Source of the DNA: Clostridiales bacterium | GTDB taxonomy: Bacteria; Bacillota; Clostridia; Christensenellales; CAG-314 | Direction of reading: 5' to 3' | Assembly (NCBI GenBank): GCA_004558105.1 | Contig: SFEB01000010.1 | Span: forward strand, 1-31,788 | Length of the DNA stretch: 31,788 nucleotides | Part shown: one piece after another, positions 15,747 to 23,259 of the stretch | Position numbering within the stretch: position 1 is the first letter of the stretch | How the letters are laid out: every line of letters begins with the position of its first letter | The notes under the pieces: generated by a model | The model's database searches: none | What the model was told of the DNA's origin: nothing | The model's input: the letters and a program-made list of their open reading frames with translations, nothing else | Program-made: the position numbers and the translations under genes

Positions 15747-16733
15747 TCAGTATTTATTAACAAAAACCGCCTTGTTTTTCGGAAAAACCTCGTTTAACGG
15801 GCAATCCTCAACCGTCCCTCCAAAAGCAAGTTTAACCAAGTCCTGTACTTTTACACAAAAATCGTATTCTACCGAGTGTGTAACGGTAGGTTTGCCTCGC
15901 ATTAGTCCGAGACGCAACACCATATCGTTTTGCGGACAAAGTTCATCGATAATTCTGAATCTTAAATCCGCGTAAACTTTGTTGTATTCAACGCATTTAA
16001 GCAAAACCTTCGGAGCGGCAACTCTTGCCATTATATACGGCTGTGTACTGCCGAAAAAGTCGACAAACTTTTTACCGTCAAAATCCTTCACGCCGTTTAA
16101 AACCGATAAATCTCCCACGGCTTCTTCTATTTCCGATTCATTAAACGCGACGTAGCACTTTCTTCCGTTTCGCTCGTACGTACGAGCGACGATGTTTTCC
16201 GACTTCCACCTCTCGAAAAGATGCCTGAACTCAGTTTTAACGCGATATTGTCTTATCGGCATCGTGCAAAAACTTTTATTGAATATCGCCAGCGTTTCAT
16301 CCACCGTGGCCGGTTTTTCTTCCGCATCGGTTCCGTCGTAACGCGCAACAAACTCGCTTACGAAAGAAACGTTACAAAACCCCATTCTTTCGTAAGCCCC
16401 GCGTATATTTTCATCCGACGGATAAAGCAGCAGAAAAGGTTCTTCGGCGTCTGCATGCTTCTTAACCGTTTTTGCGATCAATCGTTTAAAATATCCCTTG
16501 CCTCTTTGTGGTTTTGCCGTCGCCGCGCCCACAATTAAAGGCGCGGGAATCTGTTTACCGTAAAACTCGGTGTTTAAATGCATCAGATACAATGCCGAAA
16601 CAATTCCACCGTCAGCAAAAACGCAAACGGTACGTCTGTGAGAATAATATCTTTTAAAAAAGTTTTCCACGTATTCTTCCGAATCGGAAAAACTTTCGCG
16701 ATATATTTTTAGTAAATCTTTCTTGCTGTACAT
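15747..16733 (-). CDS. Eis-like GNAT N-acetyltransferase
   Basis: A 328-residue protein with an N-terminal GNAT domain. The acetyl-CoA pyrophosphate loop is AKPQRGKGYFKRLI (about 73-86) and EPFLLLYPSDENIRGAYERMGF (about 97-118) is the second half. The C-terminal part (about 230-328) resembles the sterol-carrier-like domain of Eis/COG4552 enzymes: PYIMARVAAPKVLLK and a closing NEVFPKNKAVFVNKY with a terminal aromatic residue, as in Eis, where the C-terminal carboxylate takes part in catalysis. It is shorter than mycobacterial Eis. The substrate is unknown; Eis enzymes acetylate amines, including aminoglycosides and peptides. It is first in the operon with rsmD and coaD. The ribosome site is weak. 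Confidence 0.75.
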   Translation of the reverse strand: MYSKKDLLKIYRESFSDSEEYVENFFKRYYSHRRTVCVFADGGIVSALYLMHLNTEFYGKQIPAPLIVGAATAKPQRGKGYFKRLIAKTVKKHADAEEPFLLLYPSDENIRGAYERMGFCNVSFVSEFVARYDGTDAEEKPATVDETLAIFNKSFCTMPIRQYRVKTEFRHLFERWKSENIVARTYERNGRKCYVAFNESEIEEAVGDLSVLNGVKDFDGKKFVDFFGSTQPYIMARVAAPKVLLKCVEYNKVYADLRFRIIDELCPQNDMVLRLGLMRGKPTVTHSVEYDFCVKVQDLVKLAFGGTVEDCPLNEVFPKNKAVFVNKY

Positions 16734-16754
16734 AATTCGTCAACTTACAGTATT

Positions 16755-16783
16755 ATTTTATCATATTTTTTTTCTAAACACAA
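16755..16783 (-). promoter_or_regulatory. Promoter of the GNAT-rsmD-coaD-DAHPS operon
   Basis: Minus-strand TTGTGT (16778-16783), a 17-base spacer and TAAAAT (16755-16760) with an extended TGA just upstream of the -10. Its -35 hexamer directly abuts the -35 of the opposing promoter at 16784-16812. Confidence 0.62.
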
Positions 16784-16812
16784 TTGCATTAGCATAAAAA
16801 CTATGTTAAAAT
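16784..16812 (+). promoter_or_regulatory. Promoter of the small membrane protein gene at 16831
   Basis: Plus-strand TTGCAT (16784-16789), a 17-base spacer and TAAAAT (16807-16812). The predicted start is near 16819, leaving a short leader that still contains the AGGGGG ribosome site. Confidence 0.6.
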
Positions 16813-16830
16813 AAGGAAAAAGGGGGTTAT

Positions 16831-17289
16831 ATGAAGCGTTTTAAATACAAGTTAAACGGTTTAACGATAGCTATAGTCATCATCGGCTTTGTTTTTTGCC
16901 TCGCTGCCATCGTTTTTTCGATAATAAAACTCGTCGTAAACGGAGGAATATCAGACGCCACCGTTACGCTCAACGTTATAGCGATAGTCTTAGCAGTGTT
17001 GTGCAGTGCGGTTTTCGTTTTTATCTGCACTATGCATTACAGAGTCGATGCGGGCGGAATAAAACTGGTTTTCGGCTTTTTCGAAATAAAAAGCAACAGT
17101 TTTACTCCCGATAAAATCGCCGCGGTCGTCTACAAAACCAAAGATAATGTTTTGCTCGTCGTAAGCGACCTTACTCCGGAAAATCCTCCGGGAACTTTAA
17201 TAAACATCGACTCTTCACTTTTTAACGCTTTCGTAAAGACTCTCACCGACAGCGGAATTTCATTTGATTACATCGAAGACATCAACTGA
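16831..17289 (+). CDS. Small membrane protein, possible bacterial PH-like domain
   Basis: A 152-residue protein I do not recognise at family level. Two hydrophobic helices (about 11-35 and 46-66) form a hairpin. A beta-rich cytoplasmic segment (about 70-150) follows, with alternating hydrophobic strands such as YRVDAGGIKLVFGFFEIKS and KIAAVVYKT. This layout (two helices, then a beta domain beginning YRVDxxGI) is reminiscent of membrane-anchored bacterial PH-like proteins, but that is inference. AGGGGG precedes the ATG and a promoter lies directly upstream. It is a single-gene unit ended by the bidirectional terminator at 17352-17384. Role unknown. Confidence 0.72.
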   Translation: MKRFKYKLNGLTIAIVIIGFVFCLAAIVFSIIKLVVNGGISDATVTLNVIAIVLAVLCSAVFVFICTMHYRVDAGGIKLVFGFFEIKSNSFTPDKIAAVVYKTKDNVLLVVSDLTPENPPGTLINIDSSLFNAFVKTLTDSGISFDYIEDIN

Positions 17290-17351
17290 CCAGACGGTCT
17301 TACGCTACCAATCGATAAACGCCAGCCGTATATAAAAACGCCTTTAAGACA

Positions 17352-17384
17352 AAAAACCCCCAAGCGTACTGCTTGGGGGTTTTT
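17352..17384. terminator. Bidirectional rho-independent terminator
   Basis: A perfect 14-bp stem, AAAAACCCCCAAGC / GCTTGGGGGTTTTT, with a 5-base loop. It has A-runs and T-runs on both sides, so it terminates the plus-strand gene ending at 17289 and the minus-strand tRNA-Gly, whose CCA end is one base away. Confidence 0.92.
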
Positions 17385-17385
17385 A

Positions 17386-17460
17386 TGGAGCGGGAGACGG
17401 GATTCGGACCCGCGATATCTGCCTTGGCAAGGCAGCGCTCTACCACTGAGCCACTCCCGC
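17386..17460 (-). tRNA. tRNA-Gly(GCC)
   Basis: A minus-strand cloverleaf: acceptor GCGGGAG pairs with CTCCCGC, and the D-arm contains GCTCAGTGGTAGAGC. The anticodon loop TTGCCAA carries GCC (17426-17428) on a perfect 5-bp CTGCC/GGCAG stem. The T-arm is CGGGTCCGAATCCCG, containing the GGTCCGAATCC segment. The discriminator base is U, as usual for bacterial tRNA-Gly, and the CCA end is encoded (17386-17388). It reads all GGC/GGU codons. It has its own consensus promoter upstream and a terminator directly after the CCA. Confidence 0.97.
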
Positions 17461-17498
17461 ATAGGTATATTATCTTGCCTCAATACCGATGCTTGTAG

Positions 17499-17527
17499 AT
17501 TATATACCTAAAACGAGTTAATGTCAA
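17499..17527 (-). promoter_or_regulatory. Promoter of tRNA-Gly
   Basis: Minus-strand TTGACA (17522-17527), a 17-base spacer and TATAAT (17499-17504): a fully consensus sigma-A promoter, 38 bases upstream of the mature tRNA 5' end. It begins just beyond the end of the ABC permease gene. Confidence 0.85.
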
Positions 17528-17562
17528 ATATTTTAAAGCAAAAAATCCCGTTTTTTTTTAAA

Positions 17563-18327
17563 TTATTTAATATCCCTCTTGTTAAACGTCAACATCCCCA
17601 GACATATACTAACGCCGCTTATTACCAGAGGAACGATCAGAGCTAAAACTACTTTGAGGGGATTCATTTCGGTTATTGCGGTAGAAATATAGTTAACTTG
17701 TTGCATGTAGGTAGAATACGTCAGTGCTTCTACCAAAAAGTCGGCAAATATGCCGTCTGCAAGATTTAAACAAACCAGAAGAACCTCTTCAAAAACCATT
17801 ATGCCGAAATATAAGCCTATCACGCCTACCGCGTTACGCAACCAAAAGGCTATAAAGGTATAAAAGCATGCCTGCTGAATAATAATCAACAATCCGTAAA
17901 AGTACAGCAACGCACCCTTTCCACCGAGGCTGTTGCCCGACTCAAGGATAAACGGAGTAACAGTCAGGGACAAAATCTGACAAAGAAATACTATCGCCAA
18001 TACTGTGCCGAGGACTTTAATCAACTTTGTAAAATATACCTTGTTTCTGTCTATACCCAACGCAACGTAATTTTTTATCGTTCCGCCGCTAAACTCAGCC
18101 GCCACAAAAACAGCGGCAAATATAACAGACAACAACGAGGCGTCAAAAAAGAAGGGCATCCTGCATTGAAAATCCTGCCAACTTTCGTGTAAAGGCAAAT
18201 CTACGTTCGATATGGTAAACAAACTGACAATCAGACTGAATACACACCAACCGGCGCAAATATAAGTTGTAACGCCCTTACGGGATTTAAACAATTCTTC
18301 ACGCAGTAAATTACGCATTTTCGCCAC
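17563..18327 (-). CDS. ABC-2 type transporter permease
   Basis: A 254-residue membrane protein with about six hydrophobic segments (for example around 22-40, 60-80, 105-130, 142-165, 170-190 and 225-245). The opening MAKMRNLLREELFKSRKG is the amphipathic N-terminal element seen in BcrB/NatB-type permeases. FAAVFVAAEFSGGTIKNYVALGIDR matches the conserved first cytoplasmic loop of ABC-2 exporters. It overlaps the ATPase gene upstream by 17 bases, so the two form one exporter, of the kind used for bacitracin-like peptides, lantibiotics or lipids. No two-component system or precursor peptide is next to it, so the substrate cannot be named. Confidence 0.85.
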   Translation of the reverse strand: MAKMRNLLREELFKSRKGVTTYICAGWCVFSLIVSLFTISNVDLPLHESWQDFQCRMPFFFDASLLSVIFAAVFVAAEFSGGTIKNYVALGIDRNKVYFTKLIKVLGTVLAIVFLCQILSLTVTPFILESGNSLGGKGALLYFYGLLIIIQQACFYTFIAFWLRNAVGVIGLYFGIMVFEEVLLVCLNLADGIFADFLVEALTYSTYMQQVNYISTAITEMNPLKVVLALIVPLVISGVSICLGMLTFNKRDIK

Positions 18328-19252
18328 CTCCTCCGTTAATCACTTTAATCAGATACTCCTCGATGTTTCCCTTTGCAAAAGCAACGGAGACGTAAGAAAT
18401 ACCGTTATTGGTCAACAAATCGACGATTTCGTCCTTTGTCTGTGTCTGAGACAATCTGAGTTGTATAACGTTGTTATCCTTTAACGCCAGACCGTCGGCA
18501 GCGAAAAGCGGCTTCAATAAACTTATGGCTTGAGAGAGCATCAGCAAATCGTTAAAAGTAATTTCTATCAGGTTTCTCTCACTACCTTCTATGTCTGTTC
18601 CGACCACCTCTTTTATAAGGTTTCCACCGTTAAGAATTCCGTAATGAGTTGCAAGTTTTGACAATTCCGCCAGAATATGCGAGGAAATAAGAATCGTAAC
18701 GCCCTCGTCGTTCATTTTCTTTAACAAATTCCGCAACTGGGCGATACCCATGGGATCGAGACCGTTGGTGGGTTCGTCAAGAATCAATATTTCGGGATTT
18801 TCTAGTAATGAAAGGGCCAACGCAAGACGCTGTTTCATGCCGAGCGAAAAGTTTTTAACCTTCTTTTTTCCCACTCCCTCGAGACCGACGCTTGCCAGAA
18901 CTTCTTCCGACCTTTCGCGATAATTATCTATCCCCAACAATTTGCAACGCGCTATCATATTGTCCCTTGCCGACATGTACGTATACAACGTCGGCGATTC
19001 TATGATACTGCCTATTTTTTTACGCTCTTTTTCGATATCGGTGTATTCCGTCTTATCGTTGATCGCAATATAACCCTGAGTGGGCAATACGCTCCCCGTG
19101 AAGATGCGCAAAAGTGTCGACTTTCCTGCGCCGTTGGCTCCGATAAGACCGTATATGCTACCGCGAGGAACGTGAATATTGACGTTATTCAATACCGGTA
19201 CGCCCTTGTATTCTTTAGTCAGATTTACCGTTTGTAATATAAATTCAGACAT
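18311..19252 (-). CDS. ABC transporter ATP-binding protein, BcrA-type
   Basis: The nucleotide-binding subunit (313 residues) of the exporter completed by the permease at 17563. Walker A is GANGAGKST (38-46), the signature SLGMKQRLALA (136-146), Walker B ILILDEPTNGLDP (155-167), and the H-loop Ser-Ser-His follows. The SLGMKQ form of the signature and the C-terminal extension (about 215-313) are typical of BcrA/NatA-type drug or bacteriocin-immunity ATPases. GGGGAGG sits just before the ATG. It starts 61 bases after the fumarase-type gene at 19314 on the same strand with no clear terminator between, so some read-through from the glutamate operon is possible. Confidence 0.92.
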   Translation of the reverse strand: MSEFILQTVNLTKEYKGVPVLNNVNIHVPRGSIYGLIGANGAGKSTLLRIFTGSVLPTQGYIAINDKTEYTDIEKERKKIGSIIESPTLYTYMSARDNMIARCKLLGIDNYRERSEEVLASVGLEGVGKKKVKNFSLGMKQRLALALSLLENPEILILDEPTNGLDPMGIAQLRNLLKKMNDEGVTILISSHILAELSKLATHYGILNGGNLIKEVVGTDIEGSERNLIEITFNDLLMLSQAISLLKPLFAADGLALKDNNVIQLRLSQTQTKDEIVDLLTNNGISYVSVAFAKGNIEEYLIKVINGGGGENA

Positions 19253-19313
19253 TATACCTCCCCTTTGTCAACCGTCTTACAAACTTTTACAGACAAAGTC
19301 AAGAATTTTTGCA

Positions 19314-19865
19314 TTAAACTTTCCTGTATTTTTCCAGACCCTGTTCAAACAAATCGTTTCCCACGCTGTCGTAAGTGACTATGGCGTAAAAATCCTCAAC
19401 CTTCAACCTGTGAATTGCTTCCGCTCCGAGATCTTCGTACGTCACGACGCGGCATTCTTTAACGGTTTCGGAAATAGACGCAGCGGCTCCGCCGATAGCC
19501 GACAGATATACTGCGCCGTACTTGACCAATAAATCCTTGCACTCCTTGCTTCGGGACCCTTTACCTACCATAACTTTCAAACCTTCTTTAAGCAACGGTT
19601 CGGTATACGGATCCATACGGTAACTTGAAGTCGGTCCCGCAGAACCTATCGCTCTGCCCGGTTTTGCCGGAGTCGGCCCGACGTAGTAAATTATACCGTT
19701 TTTTACGTCGATAGGCAATTCCTTGCCGTCAGCCAGAAGTTCGCATAACCTTTTGTGGGCGGCGTCTCTGCCTGTGTATATGTAACCGCTGATGCAGACC
19801 GTATCGCCTGCCCTTAAACTTTTTATTTCTTCCGGATCTACCGGCGCTGAAATTTTCTTTAACAT
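19314..19865 (-). CDS. Class I fumarase-type hydratase, beta subunit (probable mesaconase)
   Basis: The C-terminal-half subunit of a two-subunit iron-sulfur hydro-lyase (183 residues from the ATG at 19865; AAGGAGAAGG precedes it). Motifs are RAGDTVCISGYIYTGRDAAH (18-37), IIYYVGPTPAKPGRAIGSAGPTSS (about 57-80), the GKGS loop, AVYLSAIGGAAA and, near the end, VEDFYAIVTYDSVGNDLF. Fumarases, L-tartrate dehydratases and clostridial mesaconase all share this fold. Next to methylaspartate ammonia-lyase and a citramalate-lyase-type enzyme, the likely reaction is mesaconate + water to (S)-citramalate. Sequence alone does not exclude fumarase activity. It is the last gene of the operon. Confidence 0.85.
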   Translation of the reverse strand: MLKKISAPVDPEEIKSLRAGDTVCISGYIYTGRDAAHKRLCELLADGKELPIDVKNGIIYYVGPTPAKPGRAIGSAGPTSSYRMDPYTEPLLKEGLKVMVGKGSRSKECKDLLVKYGAVYLSAIGGAAASISETVKECRVVTYEDLGAEAIHRLKVEDFYAIVTYDSVGNDLFEQGLEKYRKV

Positions 19866-19875
19866 AACCTTCTCC

Positions 19876-20715
19876 TTAAAGCGTGCAGGATTTGTGTCTT
19901 GCCGCATGGCACTGAATATTTATTGCTACCGGCAGACTTGCGATGTGACACGGATAAACGTTAACTTTGACCGCCAGACAAGTTATTCTTCCGCCAAACC
20001 CCATGGGACCTACGCCGAGTTTATTTATTTCTTCTTTCAATTCCTCTTCTAATTTGCAAGCCAACGGATCGGGCGAACGATCGTCTATTTCTCTGAACAG
20101 AGCCTCTTTAGCCATCAACGCACACTTTTCAAAGTTGCCGCCGATACCGATTCCTACGATAACGGGAGGACAAGGTTTGCCGCCTGCGTTAAATACGGTG
20201 TCTATAACGAGTTTTTTAATGCCTTCTACTCCATCGGCAGGGATAAGCATCTTAACAACGCTCATATTCTCACTGCCGCCGCCCTTTGGCGCTACGTCAA
20301 TGCGGAAAGTATCTCCGGGGACGACTTTTACGTGCACTATTGCCGGCGTATTGTCTTTTGTATTTACTCTGTCAAGAGGATGACGAACGACCGATTTACG
20401 CAGATATCCTTCGGTATAGGCTTGCCTTACCCCCTCGTTAACCGCTTCGTATATATCGCCCGTAAAAGTAACTTCCGAACCGATAGTCAGATAAACGACC
20501 GCCACTCCCGTATCCTGACAGATAGGCAGGTGCTTTTCTCTAGCCAGAAGATCGTTTTCTATTATCTTTCCGAGAACTTCTTTGCCGAGAGGAGATTCTT
20601 CTTGTTTTTCCGCATCCTTTATCGTATCGAGGACGTTTTGCGGAATGTTTTCACAAGCGTCAATAAACATTTCTTTAATTTTTGCCGTTACGTCGGCAAG
20701 GTTGATCGTACGCAT
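19876..20715 (-). CDS. Class I fumarase-type hydratase, alpha subunit (probable mesaconase)
   Basis: The N-terminal-half subunit (279 residues), which carries the [4Fe-4S] cluster. Candidate cluster cysteines are in LPICQDTGVAVV, in GIGGNFEKCALMAKEAL and in GGKPCPPVIVGIG. KGGGSENMSVVKML is the conserved substrate/cluster-side stretch. AAGGAG precedes the ATG. It is followed after ten bases by the beta subunit. The oxygen-sensitive cluster fits an anaerobe. In the Barker pathway the enzyme hydrates mesaconate to (S)-citramalate; assignment over fumarase is from operon context, and class I fumarases are known to be able to hydrate mesaconate. Confidence 0.88.
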   Translation of the reverse strand: MRTINLADVTAKIKEMFIDACENIPQNVLDTIKDAEKQEESPLGKEVLGKIIENDLLAREKHLPICQDTGVAVVYLTIGSEVTFTGDIYEAVNEGVRQAYTEGYLRKSVVRHPLDRVNTKDNTPAIVHVKVVPGDTFRIDVAPKGGGSENMSVVKMLIPADGVEGIKKLVIDTVFNAGGKPCPPVIVGIGIGGNFEKCALMAKEALFREIDDRSPDPLACKLEEELKEEINKLGVGPMGFGGRITCLAVKVNVYPCHIASLPVAINIQCHAARHKSCTL

Positions 20716-20731
20716 TTATTATCTCCTTAAA

Positions 20732-21742
20732 TTAGTTTTGCTTTTGTTTTGCCATGTTGGCGAAAAGTGCGCGAGTGGCAATCGGTACGAGTTGCGTCGC
20801 GCCGTTAACATCCCCTTCTTTGAGCAATGCACGCACTGTTTTTGCTGAAATTATCATACCGTTTTCGCTGAAACGAGGCACTTCCTCGACTTTATCGCCG
20901 AGAACGGATTTTAAAGTGGCGTTATATATCGACATATAGTCCGTAGTTTCACTGCCTATATACCGTTTGGTCAGTCCTAATGCAGGCATAAAGTATTCTG
21001 CGAATATTTTTGCGTCAAATTCGGCGTACTGCCCGGTCGCCTCGTCAGCAGTTTTTAAGAAGTACTGAGGAAAAGTTGATTGCGACACGATATATCGTGT
21101 AGACTTTACCACCAGAGCGTTCGGAAACTGTCTTAACGCCAGATATGCAAGAGTGTAGCGTTCGTTGGCGGAAAAATAAGAACCCTCTTCTTCCAATACG
21201 AAAACAACCAGATACTTATGGTTTTTTAGTGCGTATTCTGCAAGCGCAAGATGTCCCAAAGTAAACGGATCACCGTTTAAAACGATGCATGCGACGTCAT
21301 GAGCGGGATTACCCACGTCGGGAATATTAAGATTGAAACGCATCTGCACCTTTATGCCGTTGAGAACGTCGTTTATATTTCCGTCTCCGCCTTCGAGCAT
21401 AACCGTTTTTTCGGTCTTAACCAGAGTCTTAAATCCGAGCGACTCGAAAACGTCCTTGTACTCAGACTTTGTAAAAACCTGATAATAATAAATCCCGTCG
21501 GCATGTAAACGCTTTATCATCTCGCCGACCAACGTTACGGCAAGGTTTTCGCCGCGTAAATATGAAGACACAGCAAGACACTTTATAATATATCTTGCTG
21601 CGGAAACCGTGCCGACGATTTTGTCGGCATCTTCTATATATATGGTTTTATCTGCGTTTTGTTCAAACTTTAAGCCTTGTTCGGCTAAAAAACCGACGAC
21701 TCTTTGTTTGTCGTAAGGCGTTATTACGTCTTTTATAATCAT
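20732..21742 (-). CDS. citC: [Citrate/citramalate lyase] ligase (acetyl-activating)
   Basis: Activates the lyase by acetylating the thiol of its prosthetic group with acetate and ATP. The 336-residue protein has an N-terminal GNAT-like domain (about 1-125) and a C-terminal nucleotidyltransferase domain. Its motifs are NGDPFTLGHL (156-165, HxGH-type) and ISAKTVRALL (298-307). Its start overlaps the end of the alpha-subunit gene by four bases (ATGA). In citrate fermenters CitC serves citrate lyase; here the neighbours indicate citramalate lyase, which uses the same acetylated phosphoribosyl-dephospho-CoA cofactor. It lies last among the lyase genes, whereas citC often comes first in cit operons. 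Confidence 0.92.
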   Translation of the reverse strand: MIIKDVITPYDKQRVVGFLAEQGLKFEQNADKTIYIEDADKIVGTVSAARYIIKCLAVSSYLRGENLAVTLVGEMIKRLHADGIYYYQVFTKSEYKDVFESLGFKTLVKTEKTVMLEGGDGNINDVLNGIKVQMRFNLNIPDVGNPAHDVACIVLNGDPFTLGHLALAEYALKNHKYLVVFVLEEEGSYFSANERYTLAYLALRQFPNALVVKSTRYIVSQSTFPQYFLKTADEATGQYAEFDAKIFAEYFMPALGLTKRYIGSETTDYMSIYNATLKSVLGDKVEEVPRFSENGMIISAKTVRALLKEGDVNGATQLVPIATRALFANMAKQKQN

Positions 21743-23259
21743 TTCGTCACCTGTTTCGTCTTAAAAACGGTGTCGATTACCGTGCCGTCACGATATACTA
21801 CGACGCCTACGGGAATATCGCTTTTTTCCGTCTTTAACGGCTCTCCGGTGATTTCATAAGCGATTTTCAGCAAATCCTGAATCTTGTAAATAGGCAATTT
21901 ACTGTTTTTAACCTTTTCCAACAAATCGGTACGGCGAGGATTGATGGCAATGCCTCTCTCGGTAACCAGAACGTCCACGTCTTCACCCGGTGTGGTAACG
22001 GTAGTGACCTGTTCTTTAATAATAGGCAAACGTGATTTTACGAGATTGGTGGTGATAACCGTAACTTTTGCGCCGTGCGCGGTGTCGCTGTGTCCGCCCG
22101 AACCGCCCATGATTTTTCCGTGTGAGTCGGTGGTAACGTTGACGTTAAAATCAAGGTCGATTTCTGTCGCGCCGAGAATAACAAAGTCAAGTTTATCGAC
22201 TACATTGTCGTCGAATGCGTTGGCGTATTTTGAACCGCTCATAGCATGGTGGGTTGCGTTCTTTTTTATCGATTCCACGGCTTTAAGGTCAAAGCACTGT
22301 ACGTCGAAAAGTTCGTCAAACAAGCCCTCTTCCAGCATATCGGTAAAATACCCCGTAATACCGCCGGAAGCAAAACTGCCTTTTATCCCTCTCTCCACCA
22401 TTCTTTTTTTAACGTAATAGGCAACGGCAAGACTCGTTCCGCCCGCACCCGTCTGCATAGACAAGCCGTCCTTTATCATGCCCAACTCGTCAAGTAACTG
22501 TGCGGCGTTTCGGGCAATTTTTAAACCGACAGGGTCTTTTGTTATCTTTGTAGTACCCGAAACTATCCCGGCAGGATCGCCGATGGCAGGAACCTTTAAG
22601 ACAAAATCAACGTACTTTCCGTCAAGTTGCGGTTTTTCGCAAACGTCTACAAAAGTGTCGGTAACAAAGACCACTTTGTCGGCGTAACGCAGGTCGCTTT
22701 CGGCATAACCGAGACTGCCGCAGGCGCTTTTTCCGTATACGCCGCTGCCGTTTCCTTCCTTGTCCACCACGGGAACGCCGAGTATCGCGACGTCAATATG
22801 TAAGTCGCCGCTTTCAATTGCCTGCGGACGCCCGCCGTGAGTATGCATTACGCACGTTCCTTTCAATTTGCCTTCGCTTATCGCCTGGGCAACGGGCCCG
22901 TTTACGTAGTCAGTATAAATATCCGTTACGTTTCCGTTTTCTATCAGTTCCACCAATATTTTGTTGTTGGGGAAAATAGAAGACGGCGCAAGTTTGATAT
23001 TTTTTAAATTACGACGTTTGATTTCTTCCGCAACCATGTTGAGAACAAAGTCGCCGTTTCTCAGATGGTGATGGAAAGATAAGGTCATACCGTCGGTAAT
23101 ATTGAGTTTGTCAAAAAGGTCGGATACGTCTTTTAACTCCGTAAAACCTTTCGACGTCTTTTTTTCTTTAATAAGTCTACGTTCCTGTTTTTTATATTCG
23201 TCTGAGCCGACGAACGGCTTGTAACCGTCCGGAACGAAACGGTTTAATGAGTTTTTCAT
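21739..23259 (-). CDS. citF: Citrate-lyase-type alpha subunit (probable citramalate lyase CoA-transferase)
   Basis: The 506-residue alpha subunit, which swaps acetyl for citramalyl (or citryl) on the acyl carrier subunit. Family stretches include MTLSFHHHLRNGDFVLNMV, CVMHTHGGRPQAIESGDLHI, GNGSGVYGKSACGSLGYAES, MQTGAGGTSLAVAYYV, GGSGGHSDTAHGAK and the C-terminal VLVTERGIAINPRR. The length matches CitF. GGGAGG overlaps the end of the beta gene, and the stop/start share one base (TAATG). Operon context suggests citramalate as the substrate; residues that decide citrate versus citramalate are not something I can read directly. Confidence 0.93.
   Translation of the reverse strand: MKNSLNRFVPDGYKPFVGSDEYKKQERRLIKEKKTSKGFTELKDVSDLFDKLNITDGMTLSFHHHLRNGDFVLNMVAEEIKRRNLKNIKLAPSSIFPNNKILVELIENGNVTDIYTDYVNGPVAQAISEGKLKGTCVMHTHGGRPQAIESGDLHIDVAILGVPVVDKEGNGSGVYGKSACGSLGYAESDLRYADKVVFVTDTFVDVCEKPQLDGKYVDFVLKVPAIGDPAGIVSGTTKITKDPVGLKIARNAAQLLDELGMIKDGLSMQTGAGGTSLAVAYYVKKRMVERGIKGSFASGGITGYFTDMLEEGLFDELFDVQCFDLKAVESIKKNATHHAMSGSKYANAFDDNVVDKLDFVILGATEIDLDFNVNVTTDSHGKIMGGSGGHSDTAHGAKVTVITTNLVKSRLPIIKEQVTTVTTPGEDVDVLVTERGIAINPRRTDLLEKVKNSKLPIYKIQDLLKIAYEITGEPLKTEKSDIPVGVVVYRDGTVIDTVFKTKQVTK

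Noticed and set aside
17527..17562. A possible terminator after the ABC permease (A-run, CCCG, T-run)
   Set aside because: The only stem would be A-T pairs around a GC loop, too weak to support; no GC stem is present.
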